Below are positions 24,994-36,929 of a stretch of 64,000 nt of DNA, piece by piece. The stretch's first letter is position 1. Each line of letters opens with the position of its first letter. The stretch is taken from assembly GCA_021292105.1 (NCBI GenBank), contig CM037860.1, forward strand, positions 14,464,698 to 14,528,697, in the 5' to 3' direction. Position numbers and translations under genes: made by a program. The DNA is from Anadara kagoshimensis (Eukaryota; Mollusca; Bivalvia; Arcoida; Arcidae). The notes under the pieces are model-generated. The model saw nothing but the letters and a program-made list of their open reading frames with translations, made no database searches and was not told the origin of the DNA.

Positions 24994-25039
24994 CATCTTT
25001 AACCTCTTCAAACCTCGTGGTATAATGCAGCGCCTCCAT
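24994..25039 (-). CDS. Candidate first coding exon of an unidentified minus-strand gene
   Basis: ATG in good context (CAATATGGAGG) opens MEALHYTTRFEEVKD plus one base, then the donor GGTAATT. Upstream lie promoter-like motifs (see 25040-25130). The next exon candidate that fits the phase is at 20670-20767. I do not recognise the product. Support is the start context, the donor and the neighbouring motifs; only 15 residues are visible. Confidence 0.35.
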
Positions 25040-25130
25040 ATTGCCCAGGTAAACCTTCCGGTGCACGTGCTCCTCGCGACTAAATCACGCCTTCTGAACA
25101 ATGCGCATTTCTTATCGTTATGGCGGGATA
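25040..25130 (-). promoter_or_regulatory. Promoter-like stretch
   Basis: The minus strand carries CACGTG (E-box), ACCGGAAGG (ETS-type site) and a YY1-like CAATATGGAGGC, and the stretch is unusually rich in CG dinucleotides for this window. These motifs cluster just before the candidate ATG at 25039. Confidence 0.35.
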
Positions 25131-25139
25131 TTATTTTGA

Positions 25140-26130
25140 TGGAAACATTTCAATTGCGTGATTTCCTAATGACTATTCATTTTTTTCATATTAAAAATGC
25201 AGAATATATAAAAAAGGAAACTCAAACCGAATTAAAAGCACTTAATCAACATAGCCTAAAGTTTATTATTGTTAAAAATTTATTGTGTTTTTAAATCCGC
25301 GATCTGGCACAGGAAGGACCATTTTTCAGAATATTTAAAATAGAAGACAACGTTTGACTGGAAACAACATGTAATTGGCACCATCCATTAAAGCAATACA
25401 AGTTAAGAAAGAAGGAAAACTCAATGTTCAGACCACTGAATGATATAACCCCCCCCCCTACTTCTGACGGGTACTGAATTTGATGAAAAATGATGTCCAA
25501 CGGTGTAGTTTTAGTGTCGTGTCGTTTTTATCTGAAACAAATATTTGAAATTACATGGCCTTTTTTTAAATATTTGAAATTTAAAAAAAAATGCACGACA
25601 TTAGCACTGTTGGAGCGCCCCATATTCAATGTATATAAAATTTATATTTTATAAAACGAACTAACAACTTCTACTTTATATATGTTATCCTTAAAAATCG
25701 TGATATAATCATACTATAATTTGTACATTTAACGTTAACGAAACAATTTTTTCCCGTTTATCCAAACCAGCGGTACATTCCAGGCAAAAACAAACGGAAA
25801 ATGACGTTAAACTGTCCTTTAATTGGCCAATCAGAATTATGCATCCGGACATTTTGCGGATCAAGAGAAACAACTCTTGTAAATTTCATTATTTAGCAAA
25901 GTAAATGTTATAGGGACTAAGAAAATGGTCTACCAAGAGCTTATTAAGAGGCTTAGAATGGCGCAAATTTAATGAAGTGATGACATACTTGATGAGTTTC
26001 TGCAGGAAAAACGTACACAGCATCCTCAAGTCATTAGCAAAAGACATGCAAAGTTTCAAAATAATTGTTTAACCTTGCATCAGTTATTTTTGGTTATTTC
26101 CTTCAAGATAATTAAGCGTAAGGATTGATC
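25140..26130. other. No gene seen; CCAAT-like motifs
   Basis: At 25820-25835 a TTGGCCAATCAG palindrome and at 25803 TGACGTTA occur about 100 bases before an ATG (25925) opening only 15 codons. A second promoter on the plus strand is possible but unproven. Confidence 0.3.
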
Positions 26131-26134
26131 AAGT

Positions 26135-26600
26135 ATATTTCACTTATATTGAGACATCACCACTTCTACTGGATAGTGACAGCCTTCAACACATTGAAGA
26201 TAACGTCACGTGGATGCGCATACAGCAAGAATTATCTAAAATTAATAAAAACTAGATCAAAGATTCAAGTTTTGTCTACATAGCGTATTTACAAAGTTAC
26301 TGTGTTTTTATTTTATTTGTTTATATACTTGTTTATATTTTAAGGTTTAAGATAAAAATGACTATTTATAAGTAAGTGAAAGGATTTTTACTGTGCAGTG
26401 CACTCAAGACTATGAGCAGAGATGGTTCTTACATTACGCGCCATGACTACCGTGACATGGGAGTTTTCTTCCCAATGAATGAACCCATGGCTTTCGTTTC
26501 CAAATGCCGACTGCTTGACGAAAGAATAGTCATATATTGGTCAGACCACAGCTGGGTTTCAAACCCACAACCTCCCACATGCGGGGTGAGCATTTAATCT
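26135..26600 (-). mobile_element. SINE, long form, partly interrupted
   Basis: Minus strand: B-box region GTGGGTTTGAAACCC near 26570, a body with CCATGTCACGGTAGTCATGG and AGAACCATCTCTGCTC, and a tail AATATAAGTGAAATA at 26139-26153. About 180 bases between body and tail do not match other copies. The body is shared with 32735-32950. Confidence 0.6.
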
Positions 26601-27240
26601 TGATGATTAATCATTAAAACAGGTTCATGCTATGCGCATGTTTTGTGCATCTTGTCTGCTTTGTACCATCATGCACTTATATGATGACGAGCCCGCCAAT
26701 AGAGCTTATGTCAAGTTCAAACCAATAGCTGTGAGAAATTTAACAGTCTCACAGTTGCTGAGAGAGGAAGTGAATTGTACCATACTATTGTTTGCCTATT
26801 ATACTTAGAGACAGTCGTTAACATTATCATTTTGTTTTTCATAAATTCATCACAAAACACAAAAACAAGACTATAAAGAGAAAACGGCAATTTTCTGCAA
26901 GCAAACTGACAAATCTTTTCACACTAAAATATGACTGTTGGATTCCTAGGCGCCGTCTTGTTCAAGTTTTTGCTTTAGATCACTTGGCCACAGAGGCTCG
27001 TTAAGTTGAAAGATTAAAATTATTTTTAATTTAAACTCCTGCATGCATATCAAAACAACTGTGTACATAGCAGGAAATATTTGATCCGCTAGGTATTGAT
27101 GAAATCGCACACCTAGTCTGATGGAAGTAACACTTAAATGTTTGTACAAAATGAGAATTGGAATGGGACTTTATTATTACTTCACTTATACTGAGACATA
27201 ATCAGTTGTAGGTGCTATTGTAGAACGGTATTCCTATGCA
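26601..27240. other. No gene seen
   Basis: Contains only a second SINE tail fragment near 27178 (minus strand). Confidence 0.4.
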
Positions 27241-27244
27241 ATGA

Positions 27245-27408
27245 ACCATGGTAGCTCAGTTGGTAGAGTGCTCACTCCATATGTGGGTTCGAACCCTAGC
27301 TGGGTGTAATATTTCTAAATTTCTGCCATTTCAGGTATGGTATCTGGTGACTCGATAAGAGTGAAATATTCTTGACTGGGATGTAAAACCCCATTCAATC
27401 AATCCTAT
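27245..27408 (+). mobile_element. Near-complete tRNA-derived SINE
   Basis: GGTAGCTCAGTTGGTAGAG (A box), GTGGGTTCGAACCC (B box), and 80 bases later the tail AGTGAAATATTCTTGACTGG followed by ATGTAAAACCCCATTCAATC. This is the best-preserved short copy and useful as the family reference. The order of parts fits the RUDI-like SINEs of molluscs (family assignment is inference). Confidence 0.85.
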
Positions 27409-27409
27409 G

Positions 27410-28530
27410 CATAAACAGTTTGGTTTAGTTACATATTTGAAGGTACCAGTATATGCAAACAACAATGACCTGTCTGTTTGACCTTTTATTAGGCATATTC
27501 AAACCAAAATATGGGTAGTGTTAGGATTCTCAGTTAATAAAAACACTATACAGGTATTTTCTCTTTGAAAATAATAATTCCCAGCATTTACTTGTGGTCT
27601 ATATACATGATTGCATAGGTCCATTATAAACATTTAATTAAAGGTCAAGCAGACAGGTCAAAGTCGTTTGCCTTTATCTCAACAAGAGCCCCATAACTTG
27701 CACAATATACAACACAGCATCAAAGGTTTAATGGGTCTTTGTCTCAATTTTGATCATTTCTAATTTCTTTCAAACAAATGCAATGTTTCATCGTTCACAA
27801 TAATAAGGACATTTAACTATCAGATCAATATTTGTGGACTTTATTTTACAAAAAATAATTTGAACAAAAACAAATATATAAATTATCATAATTACAATAC
27901 ATGTATTATAAATACATGTATATAATAAATAAATTGTACTTGGAAACAGCCAGTGTAAACAACCAATAAAAGAAACAAGCAAACAAGATAAAATAAAACA
28001 TAAAAGTTGCAATAAAAAAATATATGTATCATGGCAAGACCTGTAAAAACAGACATCTAAGGGACTTAAAATTTTGTCTTTTTTTTAAAAAAAAAGTTCC
28101 TTTAATGAATTTAAAATTTTATATAAAAAACTAGTACCAGATACAATTCACACCAAGATATATCATGTATTTTTTTATCCGAATTATTTTTCACTTGTTG
28201 TACATATGTATATATACAAGAGCTTACCACTGCCATAATTTTTAATCAATAAAAATTGATAAAATCGATTACATAAAAAATACAGGAAACAAAGAAATGA
28301 TATATATTTCAATGCAAAAAAATCTACTGCAATGAGTTAACTGTATTTGTAAAAATGATTTCTTCATAACAGAGATTTTAACATCATACCTTGGACTCTA
28401 CTTAATCATGTAAATATATTTAAAATGTTCTTGTAATGGTTAGTATTGCAAGATATCAAACCACCTGCACAATCCAACTACATTTTATTCACACTTACAA
28501 TGTGCAATATCACAAGGAGTCTATTGTGCG
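27410..28530. other. No gene seen
   Basis: Very AT-rich with ATGTATATAATAAATAAA-like stretches. No exon recognised. Confidence 0.45.
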
Positions 28531-28531
28531 G

Positions 28532-28700
28532 TAATTACATGTATTACTTAACATGTTTTAATTTTGCAGCACATGACACAACATCAAAATTATGGCAATC
28601 AAAATATTTTAAAGATTTTGATTTGAGAAAGAAAAAAGGACCAAAATGTATTTTATGAAATCCACCCAAGGCATAGCTTAGTTTTTTAAAGAATTTTAAG
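28532..28700 (-). mobile_element. Diverged, core-less relative of the retrozyme at 38161
   Basis: Reading the plus strand, AATTACAT, TTTTAATTTTGCAGCAC, CAAAATTATG, CAAAATATTTTAAAGAT, GGACCAAAATGTATTTTAT and GCTTAGTTTTTTA follow in the same order as in the insertion at 38161-38571. The ribozyme core and one inner segment are absent. It looks like an old solo copy. Confidence 0.5.
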
Positions 28701-28854
28701 AATCAGAATCATTTCTTAAATCTGGCAAATTTTCGTGATTGAGTGCTTAGTTCTAGAGATGGTGAAGGAAACTGGAGCACCTGCAGAAAACTACTACACT
28801 AATGACATTGTACCTACATATTTTCTCCAAAGTTTGTTGCTGGTGTTCCTTCAA

Positions 28855-29290
28855 AGTTGTAGCTGCTGGTTTTCTTAAATGGGGTCATCACTGCAGTTAC
28901 TTCAATACAAATTATACCACCATTGCTTCAAACACTATTCCAACCAATTCATCAGTTAAGTACTTTGTCTTCATTATTCTGTTTCTAGCATTACTATTGA
29001 GGAATTTGACTACTGTGGTAGCTCAGTTGGTAGAGTGCTGTCTCCATAATTGGGAAGTTATAGGTTCGAACCCTGACCGGGTCTGACCCAAGACTTCAAA
29101 GTGGGTAGTGACTGGTCTGTCGTAAAGCACTCTGCATTATGAAATAAAAGTCTTGGAATTTTTCGGGTGAGAACTTAATATAAACAAGGTCTTGTGTCAT
29201 GGTAGGCTTGGTACATTATTTTGTCTTTCTAACATTTTGTTTTTTAACATTACTAATGAGGAACTGGATTCAGAAACCTAGATAGGGTGT
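28855..29290. repeat. Left arm of a large foldback (with SINE inside)
   Basis: GCTTCAAACACTATTCCAAC, CAATTCATCAGTTAAGTA and AACATTACTAATGAGGAACT match, inverted, the arm at 30290-30610. A SINE at 29010-29135 interrupts it. Confidence 0.7.
29010..29135 (+). mobile_element. tRNA-derived SINE head
   Basis: TGTGGTAGCTCAGTTGGTAG (A box) and TAGGTTCGAACCCTG (B box), then GGTCTGACCC. Followed by GTCTTGG-containing text but no clear tail. Confidence 0.8.
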
Positions 29291-29404
29291 ATGTCTTTCA
29301 AATTTTCTTATATCAAAAAGCATACTTTTATCAGAATGATGAAATAATGACACATTAGTTACAGGGTAAGAAAGTATGGTGTATTACATCAGGGGAAAAA
29401 GGCC

Positions 29405-29903
29405 TCAGTTTCACAATCATTTCTCCTATAATGTACAAGAAAATTTCTGTCTTACTCTGTGTAAAGACAAGCTACACATGCTATAACATCACAATATAAT
29501 TTTGATTGTGACCCAAGTAATTTAGATGTCATTGGTTGCAAATGCAAACAATATTACTTTTTGCAAAGTTTTAGGATAATTTTTAACATAAAACCTTTAA
29601 AAACAGGAAAAACCCTGCTTTGTAGTGATGACAGAAATCCCAACCTTTGGGATAAGATTTATTTTTCAAGACCTTGGCAAGCCATGGTCTGAAAGATAAA
29701 GAATCTCATCCCTCAAGTTGAGATTTCTATGTCTCCAATACAAGGAAGGGAGAGATTCTATTATTCTTAATTAAAATTTTCCTTAACTTGCATTTAGCAA
29801 TCTTATTTTAACCTACTATAAATATTTTGACAAAGCTAAAAACAAATGTTTTAAGCTTTTAAATCTAGAAGTGAAGGAATGATTGTAAAACTAGGACTGG
29901 GTT
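29405..29903. mobile_element. TIR element, about 500 bp
   Basis: CTCAGTTTCACAATCATTTC at the left is inverted at the right (GGAATGATTGTAAAACTAGG). The interior has CTTAACT-type text near 29785 as in the smaller relative at 16228-16352. No protein frame. Confidence 0.55.
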
Positions 29904-30289
29904 AAAACTGGAAGTGTTACTGTATGCATTATTTAACAATGTATACAGCAAGATTTCTAGTTTTAATTTAAACACAATAATTAGCATTCAGACATGTTAC
30001 TGTGTGTTATGCAGTGGCATGCAGTTAGTAATGGTATTATTGCCATTATTCGATCCAAGATAACATGTACTTGTATTATACCAAACATTTTAATTTAGCT
30101 AAATAGTAAAATTTAGTTATTTTGCCCTCCATATCTTTGCCACCTCTCTTATGGCCATACTATTTCTTTGTTTAAAAATCTATTTCTTTTATAATAAATC
30201 CTTTGATTAATGCCTCCCGCCTTTATACCACCAGATTTCACTGAATTGGTTTTACTCTATACCAATTTTTAAACACAATACCCAGATTT

Positions 30290-30610
30290 TGAATCCAATC
30301 CCTCATTAGTAATATTAGGAACAAAATGTTAAAAAAGACAAAATAATGATTTATTAAATTGGAATGATGTTTTAGACACCTGCTGACTAGAACAAGTCAG
30401 AATACCATTAAAGAAATGAGTTGAGTGGGTAATGGTGTTTAAAGTCCCAGTCAAGAATATTTCACTTATATCCAGGCATTGCCAATATGTTGAAGACAAA
30501 ATACTTAACTGATGAATTGGTTGGAATAGTGTTTGAAGCAATGGTAGGATAATTTGTATGGAAGTAACTGCCGACAATCCAAAAACGCGTGTAACCAAAC
30601 TGCGATAAGT
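30290..30610. repeat. Right arm of the large foldback
   Basis: CCCTCATTAGTAATATTAGG and GATGAATTGGTTGGAATAGT pair with the left arm at 28855-29290. A reverse SINE tail (GTCAAGAATATTTCACTTAT) lies at 30450-30475. Confidence 0.7.
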
Positions 30611-30619
30611 CGGCTGGTT

Positions 30620-31305
30620 TCCAGAACATCCAAGCTGCTGTCTTCAAAGCTATCACACTTCCCCGTAATACTGCTAAGTTGCCCGCTGGTAACAATTCCT
30701 TAAAAAATCCCTAGCACATGGCTCTGGTAACAATGACCCTTAATACTAACATTAAAGGTTGTGCAGCCAGGCACCATGTAGACATATTCTCGTATTATGG
30801 CTTCCAACAGTCTACTTCAGCCGTTCTTTTACAGACAGTAATTTCAACCCAGAACTGGTGTATGAGCTGGTAATACCCTGGCAATTGAAGTCCTCTTAAG
30901 ATGAGTTTTTTCTTATAACTTCAGTTGTTGGTGGTACTTCATCCACTCCAGGTTGTTTACTCATCCTCTCCACAAACTCGTCCTTTCCCTTTGATGATTT
31001 CGACTCTGGATATTTCAAGGCGACTTACAGCTCCACTACTCCCTGACTTTCCAGGTTCTGCAGGCACTTTCCATGCAGAACATGTACTCCCTAACAATGA
31101 ACTGGATGGTTTGACAGGCACTTTCATGAAACTACAAGGTCCTCTACTCCTTGACGATGATCTAATATCACGTTGAGGTCTAGAACAATGTTGTGAAGAG
31201 GAATCCTTTTGGCTTACACTCAACAACCTGAATTAAGCTTACTGGTTTAGAGGGCTTCAGCTTCCTTGGCGATCTCCAAGGATGGCATTATCAGGAGTCA
31301 AAACT
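30620..31305 (-). other. Coding-like decayed patch, unknown origin
   Basis: Base composition rises clearly in C and G. On the minus strand, Ser/Lys/Pro-rich readings without the usual AT-driven stops appear (for example RDIRSSSRSRG, KVPVKPSSSLLG, SRLEISRVEIIKGKGR). No single frame spans the patch and no family motif is recognised, so I treat it as a relic of a coding sequence or of an unknown element. Confidence 0.35.
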
Positions 31306-31309
31306 GAGG

Positions 31310-32590
31310 TAGGTGGTAATGGCATTGATTTATTAACCCCTGTAGGCACTTACTTAGCTCACTGAAAATCAGTGAAGTGTGGGGAGGTATATATCTTGCA
31401 ATGCTAACCATTATTAAGTGGGGTCAAATATTTCATGTCTAACATTATAAAATATTAAAAAATATATACATATATCAAATAAGATAGTTGTAGTTGTATC
31501 AAATACGTCTGTACAAGTGGTATAAAAAGAAACATATTTGCTATTTTCACGGCGACTCTTGTACCGCAAACATATTTTCTCGTTGAAAATTTTTCATTTC
31601 CCTTGGTACATTTTCCATGCAATCAGAAACATGAAAATTTCTTGTCATGACTAGTTTAGAAAATTAAAACAGCAAAAGTTTCCTACCACTAATGTACATA
31701 ATGCGACCGTGCAAATGTATAAGAATAAAAAATAAACACATCACCATAATTGTCGCATCAATGAATTGAAAAATTATGTAACAAATTGGTATGCATAAAT
31801 ACTTTACTCTGTTGAAGAAAAGGGTGTAAAATTATATTACAAAACAAATTTATCATAAAACAAGGGAGACCACCATATTGGGAAAATATAGTTTCTACTT
31901 ATTAATAAGATAAATTTCAAGTTTCCGTTTACTAGTACTTGGCTATTATTTTATGAGTCTGAAACCTAAATTGCATTTATCAGAAATGAGGATAAAAAGA
32001 TGAAAAAATTATATACCAGTCTGTGTGCATTAAAACATCTTTAATAAATTTGAGTATGCATTTCTCCTAGAAATCTCATTCAAAATTTATTTACAAAATA
32101 TGCAACACATCCAAATCACAAAATTTGCTGAAATATACCTAAATTAATGCCAACAAATTTTTTAATAGTTTCAAATTTTTTTGGACCTCCCACAAAATTA
32201 CATCAATATAATCATAAGAATACCTAAATGAGAATCAACATGAGTGGGAACAAACAAATAGCTTGAATACCTACAGGTACCTAATACACCATTTTATAAA
32301 TGTTGTTCTATAAATTCAATTATAGTCACTATATTATAGACCCAAAACACAAAGGTAAAAATTATTTAGCCATGTCTTTACAGCAAGACTTTCAGCTACT
32401 TTTTAAAGGGAGACTACTCAGTATTAATATTGAAACATATTTATAAATGCTTTCATCAGAGCATTGGATTTTTATCAGTAAAATCATACAGGACTTTGGG
32501 TTTACACAGAAATCTGGGTTGTTAATTTTTCCAATTTACATTTGAATGAAATAAATTTAGTTTAAACAATCACATTGGTGTCAAAAAGAT
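31310..32590. other. No gene seen
   Basis: AT-rich, no structure recognised. Confidence 0.45.
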
Positions 32591-32599
32591 TAATTGTAT

Positions 32600-32950
32600 T
32601 GTTCTACATCCCAGTCAAAAATAATTCACTTATATAGAGAGGGCATGAGGGATGGGCAGAAAATTTCACCTTTGCAGTTTCAAGCAACCATTTTTACAGT
32701 CTCCTATGTAAAATTGATTAATTGAATCAGTTTTACATCTAAATCAAGAATATTTCACTTACATCCAGACATCACCAGCTATAGGTGGCAGAAATTTTGA
32801 ATTTTGCAGTGTGCTCAGGCAATGTGCAAAGAGGGTTCTTTCATGTGCCACACCTGCCATGACAAGGGGATCGGTTTTCAAGGTCTTTCTGAAGGACTGA
32901 CTTTCATTCATAAATGCAGTGCTTGGCAAAAGAACAGTCACTACCAATTT
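32600..32950 (-). mobile_element. SINE body and tails
   Basis: Reverse tails (CAGTCAAAAATAATTCACTT at about 32610 and ATCAAGAATATTTCACTTAC at about 32742) and a body at 32790-32945 with TGTGCAAAGAGGGTTC and CATGACAAGGGGATCGG that matches 26380-26540. The head is missing. Confidence 0.6.
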
Positions 32951-33267
32951 TAAGTCTTAGTGAGACCCATCCAACATTCAAAACTAACAGCCTCAAACAT
33001 ATATTGAGATCTTCTGGAGGATACATGATTTTCATTTTAAAATGCCAAATTCTTGCAAATCTTATACACACTGGTGATATATTGCCTGCCTTTACAACCA
33101 AATGAACAGTTTATAAGATAGTTTACTATTGCACAACTTATAATGAATTTGAAATTTGATCCAACAAGAAAATTTTAACCAAATAAACAAAAATAATTTT
33201 TGAAATCATGAAATCAAAATACTATTAGATCAGAAATCTGTTCTATTTATTCTATCATCAAAAAATA

Positions 33268-33490
33268 ATAAATGGGGCTGACTAGTGGTATGTAATCAAG
33301 GGAAACAACCTAGTAAAGTATAACAAATACTGATGGGTAAATGATGGGATTATAATGAAGTCTTTCTGTATAAGAACATATCATAGCACAAATAAAATGA
33401 ATAGTTACAAAACAGTACTGTTATAGCAGTGTATGCATATATTTTGGTGTGTGTGTGTGTGTGTGTGTGGTGTGTGTGTGTGTGTGTGTT
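33268..33490. repeat. Diverged partial unit at the edge of the 1.53-kb array
   Basis: GTAATCAAGGGAAACAACCT, AGTAAAGTATAACAAA and a GTATGCATATATTTTGGTGT run copy the middle of the array unit (for example 33715-33850), with more changes than between inner units. It ends in a GT tract, which then meets the first full unit. Confidence 0.75.
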
Positions 33491-33824
33491 AAAATAAGGC
33501 CAGATGTTGCTAAAAGTACATTGTAATGATTTTTGTTTTTCTATTATGAAAAAGCTATAACCTATTCAGAGATTATTATTAAATATCAAAATAACATAAC
33601 CTTTTGGAAAATGAAACAAGGTAACAAGTTGTTATATTGTGGACATTTGTTTATTAAAATTTTGGCATAATAAAAAGGGTTTGGCAGAAGGAAACTTTCA
33701 GTGACCACTGGCAAGTAATCAAGGGAAACAACCTAGTAAAGTATAACAAATTCTAACTTTACACAAATATGGATGGGATTAATATTTACAGAATAGTAAT
33801 GTAATCGTAGTGTGTGCATATATT

Positions 33825-33873
<49 letters not shown>

Positions 33874-33944
33874 TTAAAATCTTATACAGACCATTCATGT
33901 TTGTGTGTGCATGTGTGCATCATTAACCTAGTGACTGCAATTGT

Positions 33945-34810
33945 TAGAATTTGATTGACATGCCTCAATAGAGACAGTCAATAATGTTCCAAGACTGGAA
34001 TATCATAAAAGTTGGTCCACTGAAACCATTATATAGGTATTTTTCAATACATTTACAGAAAATATATCTATATCATTACTTTTTGAAAAATGGTTTTTCA
34101 GTAGACCTTAAATATATATGGTTAACCATGTAGGAAAAATCAATTTTGATTAACTTGCCTCAATAGAGACAGTTAAGTATATTCCAAGTCTAGATTACAA
34201 CATCCAGATCTGGAATAGCAAATAAAACACCCTACCTGGTCCCATCTGGCACACAGTTATACCAAATCTTCAACTGAATTCAGGAGCGGACCAGTTTTAC
34301 TGCGCATGATTAACCCGCGAAATTGCAATTTGCAATTTGTAAGAATTTGATAGAATTGCCTCCCCGAAAGAGACAGTTAAGTATATTCCAGTTCTAGAAC
34401 AAATTAAAGACGCTATATGGTCAGCAGAAACGGCTCAATATTACAACTTTTTTTAGTACCATTCCAACAGACCAAAGTTAGGTGTGTACAAGAATAAACC
34501 AGTACCAGAATATCACATTGAAGAAAGATGTTATATGGTCAACTGAAACAAGCTCAACATTAGTGAATACTCAGACTTCAGCAGACCAGAGGTGATCTGT
34601 GTGAGGTCAACCATAACACCTGATCACTAGAATTTGTTAAAAAAAATCAGAAAAAGGACAAATTTGATAGTGAACAAATACACCATCTTAAAATAAATTT
34701 TGAAGTAACCAGATTGATGTGTATGGTATAACCATGTGACTGCAGTTTGTCCGAATTGGATTAACTGTCTCAAATAGACAGTTATAAATATATACTAGTA
34801 CTGGAATATT
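33945..34810. repeat. Degenerate sub-repeats inside each 1.53-kb unit
   Basis: Four sub-repeats share GAATTTGATT, GCCTCAATAGAGACAGTTAA and TATATTCCAAGTCTAG followed by GGTCAGCAGAAAC-like ends. In the first unit they start near 33945, 34140, 34343 and 34745. They recur at the same offsets in the other units, so the array has two nested levels of age. Confidence 0.7.
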
Positions 34811-36892
34811 AAAATGGTCAGTAGAAGTTCCTCCTTTCAAACAGGGTCCACTTCTACTACCAGAGAAATGTATGTATGGCAAAAATACTTCAATGACCCT
34901 TCTTTATGTGGACACCCTTTCTACAAAAAATCTGAATGGGGGACCTCATAAGGGGTTCTGCTGAATAGATATGTCTGTCTATTTGGTCTGTAGTTTAAAA
35001 AAATTGACAAAAATCCTGGATAAATAAGGCCAGATGTTGCTCAAAGTACACTTTTATGATTTTTGTTTTACCATGATGAAAAAAAGCTATAACCTATTCA
35101 AAAATTATTATTAAATATCAAAATAACATAACCATTTGGAAAATGCAACAAGATAACAAGTTGTTATATTGTGGACATTTGTTTATTAAAATTTTGGCAT
35201 AATAAAAAGGGTTTGGCAGAAGGAAACTTTCAGTGACCACTGGCAAGTAATCAAGGGAAACAACCTAGTAAAGTATAACAAATTCTAACTTTACACAAAT
35301 ATGGATGGGATTAATATTTACAGAATAGTAATGTAATCGTAGTGTGTGCATATATTTTGTGTGTGTGTGTGTGTGTGTTGTGTGTGTGTGTGTGTGTGCG
35401 TTTAAAATCTTATACAGACCATTCATGTTTGTGTGTGCATGTGTGCATCATTAACCTAGTGACTGCAATTGTTAGAATTTGATTGACATGCCTCAATAGA
35501 GACAGTCAATAATGTTCCAAGACTGGAATATCATAAAAGTTGGTCCACTGAAACCATTATATAGGTATTTTTCAATACATTTACAGAAAATATATCTATA
35601 TCATTACTTTTTGAAAAATGGTTTTTCAGTAGACCTTAAATACTAGTATATATGGTTAACCATGTAGGAAAAATCAATTTTGATTAACTTGCCTCAATAG
35701 AGACAGTTAAGTATATTCCAAGTCTAGATTACAACATCCAGATCTGGAATAGCAAATAAAACACCCTACCTGGTCCCATCTGGCACACAGTTATACCAAA
35801 TCTTCAACTGAATTCAGGAGCGGACCAGTTTTACTGCGCATGATTAACCCGCGAAATTGCAATTTGCAATTTGTAAGAATTTGATAGAATTGCCTCCCCG
35901 AAAGAGACAGTTAAGTATATTCCAGTTCTAGAACAAATTAAAGACGCTATATGGTCAGCAGAAACGGCTCAATATTACAACTTTTTTTAGTACCATTCCA
36001 ACAGACCAAAGTTAGGTGTGTACAAGAATAAACCAGTACCAGAATATCACATTGAAGAAAGATGTTATATGGTCAACTGAAACAAGCTCAACATTAGTGA
36101 ATACTCAGACTTCAGCAGACCAGAGGTGATCTGTGTGAGGTCAACCATAACACCTGATCACTAGAATTTGTTAAAAAAATCAGAAAAAGGACAAATTTGA
36201 TAGTGAACAAATACACCATCTTAAAATAAATTTTGAAGTAACCAGATTGATGTGTATGGTATAACCATGTGACTGCAGTTTGTCCGAATTGGATTAACTG
36301 TCTCAAATAGACAGTTATAAATATATACTAGCACTGGAATATTAAAATGGTCAGTAGAAGTTCCTCCTTTCAAACAGGGTCCACTTCTACTACCAGAGAA
36401 ATGTATGTATGGCAAAAATACTTCAATGACCCTTCTTTATGTGGACACCCTTTCTACAAAAAATCTGAATGGGGGACCTCATAAGGGGTTCTGCTGAATA
36501 GATATGTCTGTCTATTTGGTCTGTAGTTTAAAAAAAATTGACAAAAATCCTGGATAAATAAGGCCAGATGTTGCTCAAAGTACACTTTTATGATTTTTGT
36601 TTTACCATGATGAAAAAAAGCTATAACCTATTCAAAAATTATTATTAAATATCAAAATAACATAACCATTTGGAAAATGCAACAAGATAACAAGTTGTTA
36701 TATTGTGGACATTTGTTTATTAAAATTTTGGCATAATAAAAAGGGTTTGGCAGAAGGAAACTTTCAGTGACCACTGGCAAGCAATCAAGGGAAACAACCT
36801 AGTAAAGTATAACAAATTCTAACTTTACACAAATATGGATGGGATTAATATTTACAGAATAGTAATGTAATCGTAGTGTGTGCATATATTTT

Positions 36893-36929
<37 letters not shown>

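Noticed and set aside
27249-29080. tRNA-like sequences as real tRNA genes
   Set aside because: A and B boxes are good, but the acceptor stems do not pair and SINE bodies and tails follow.
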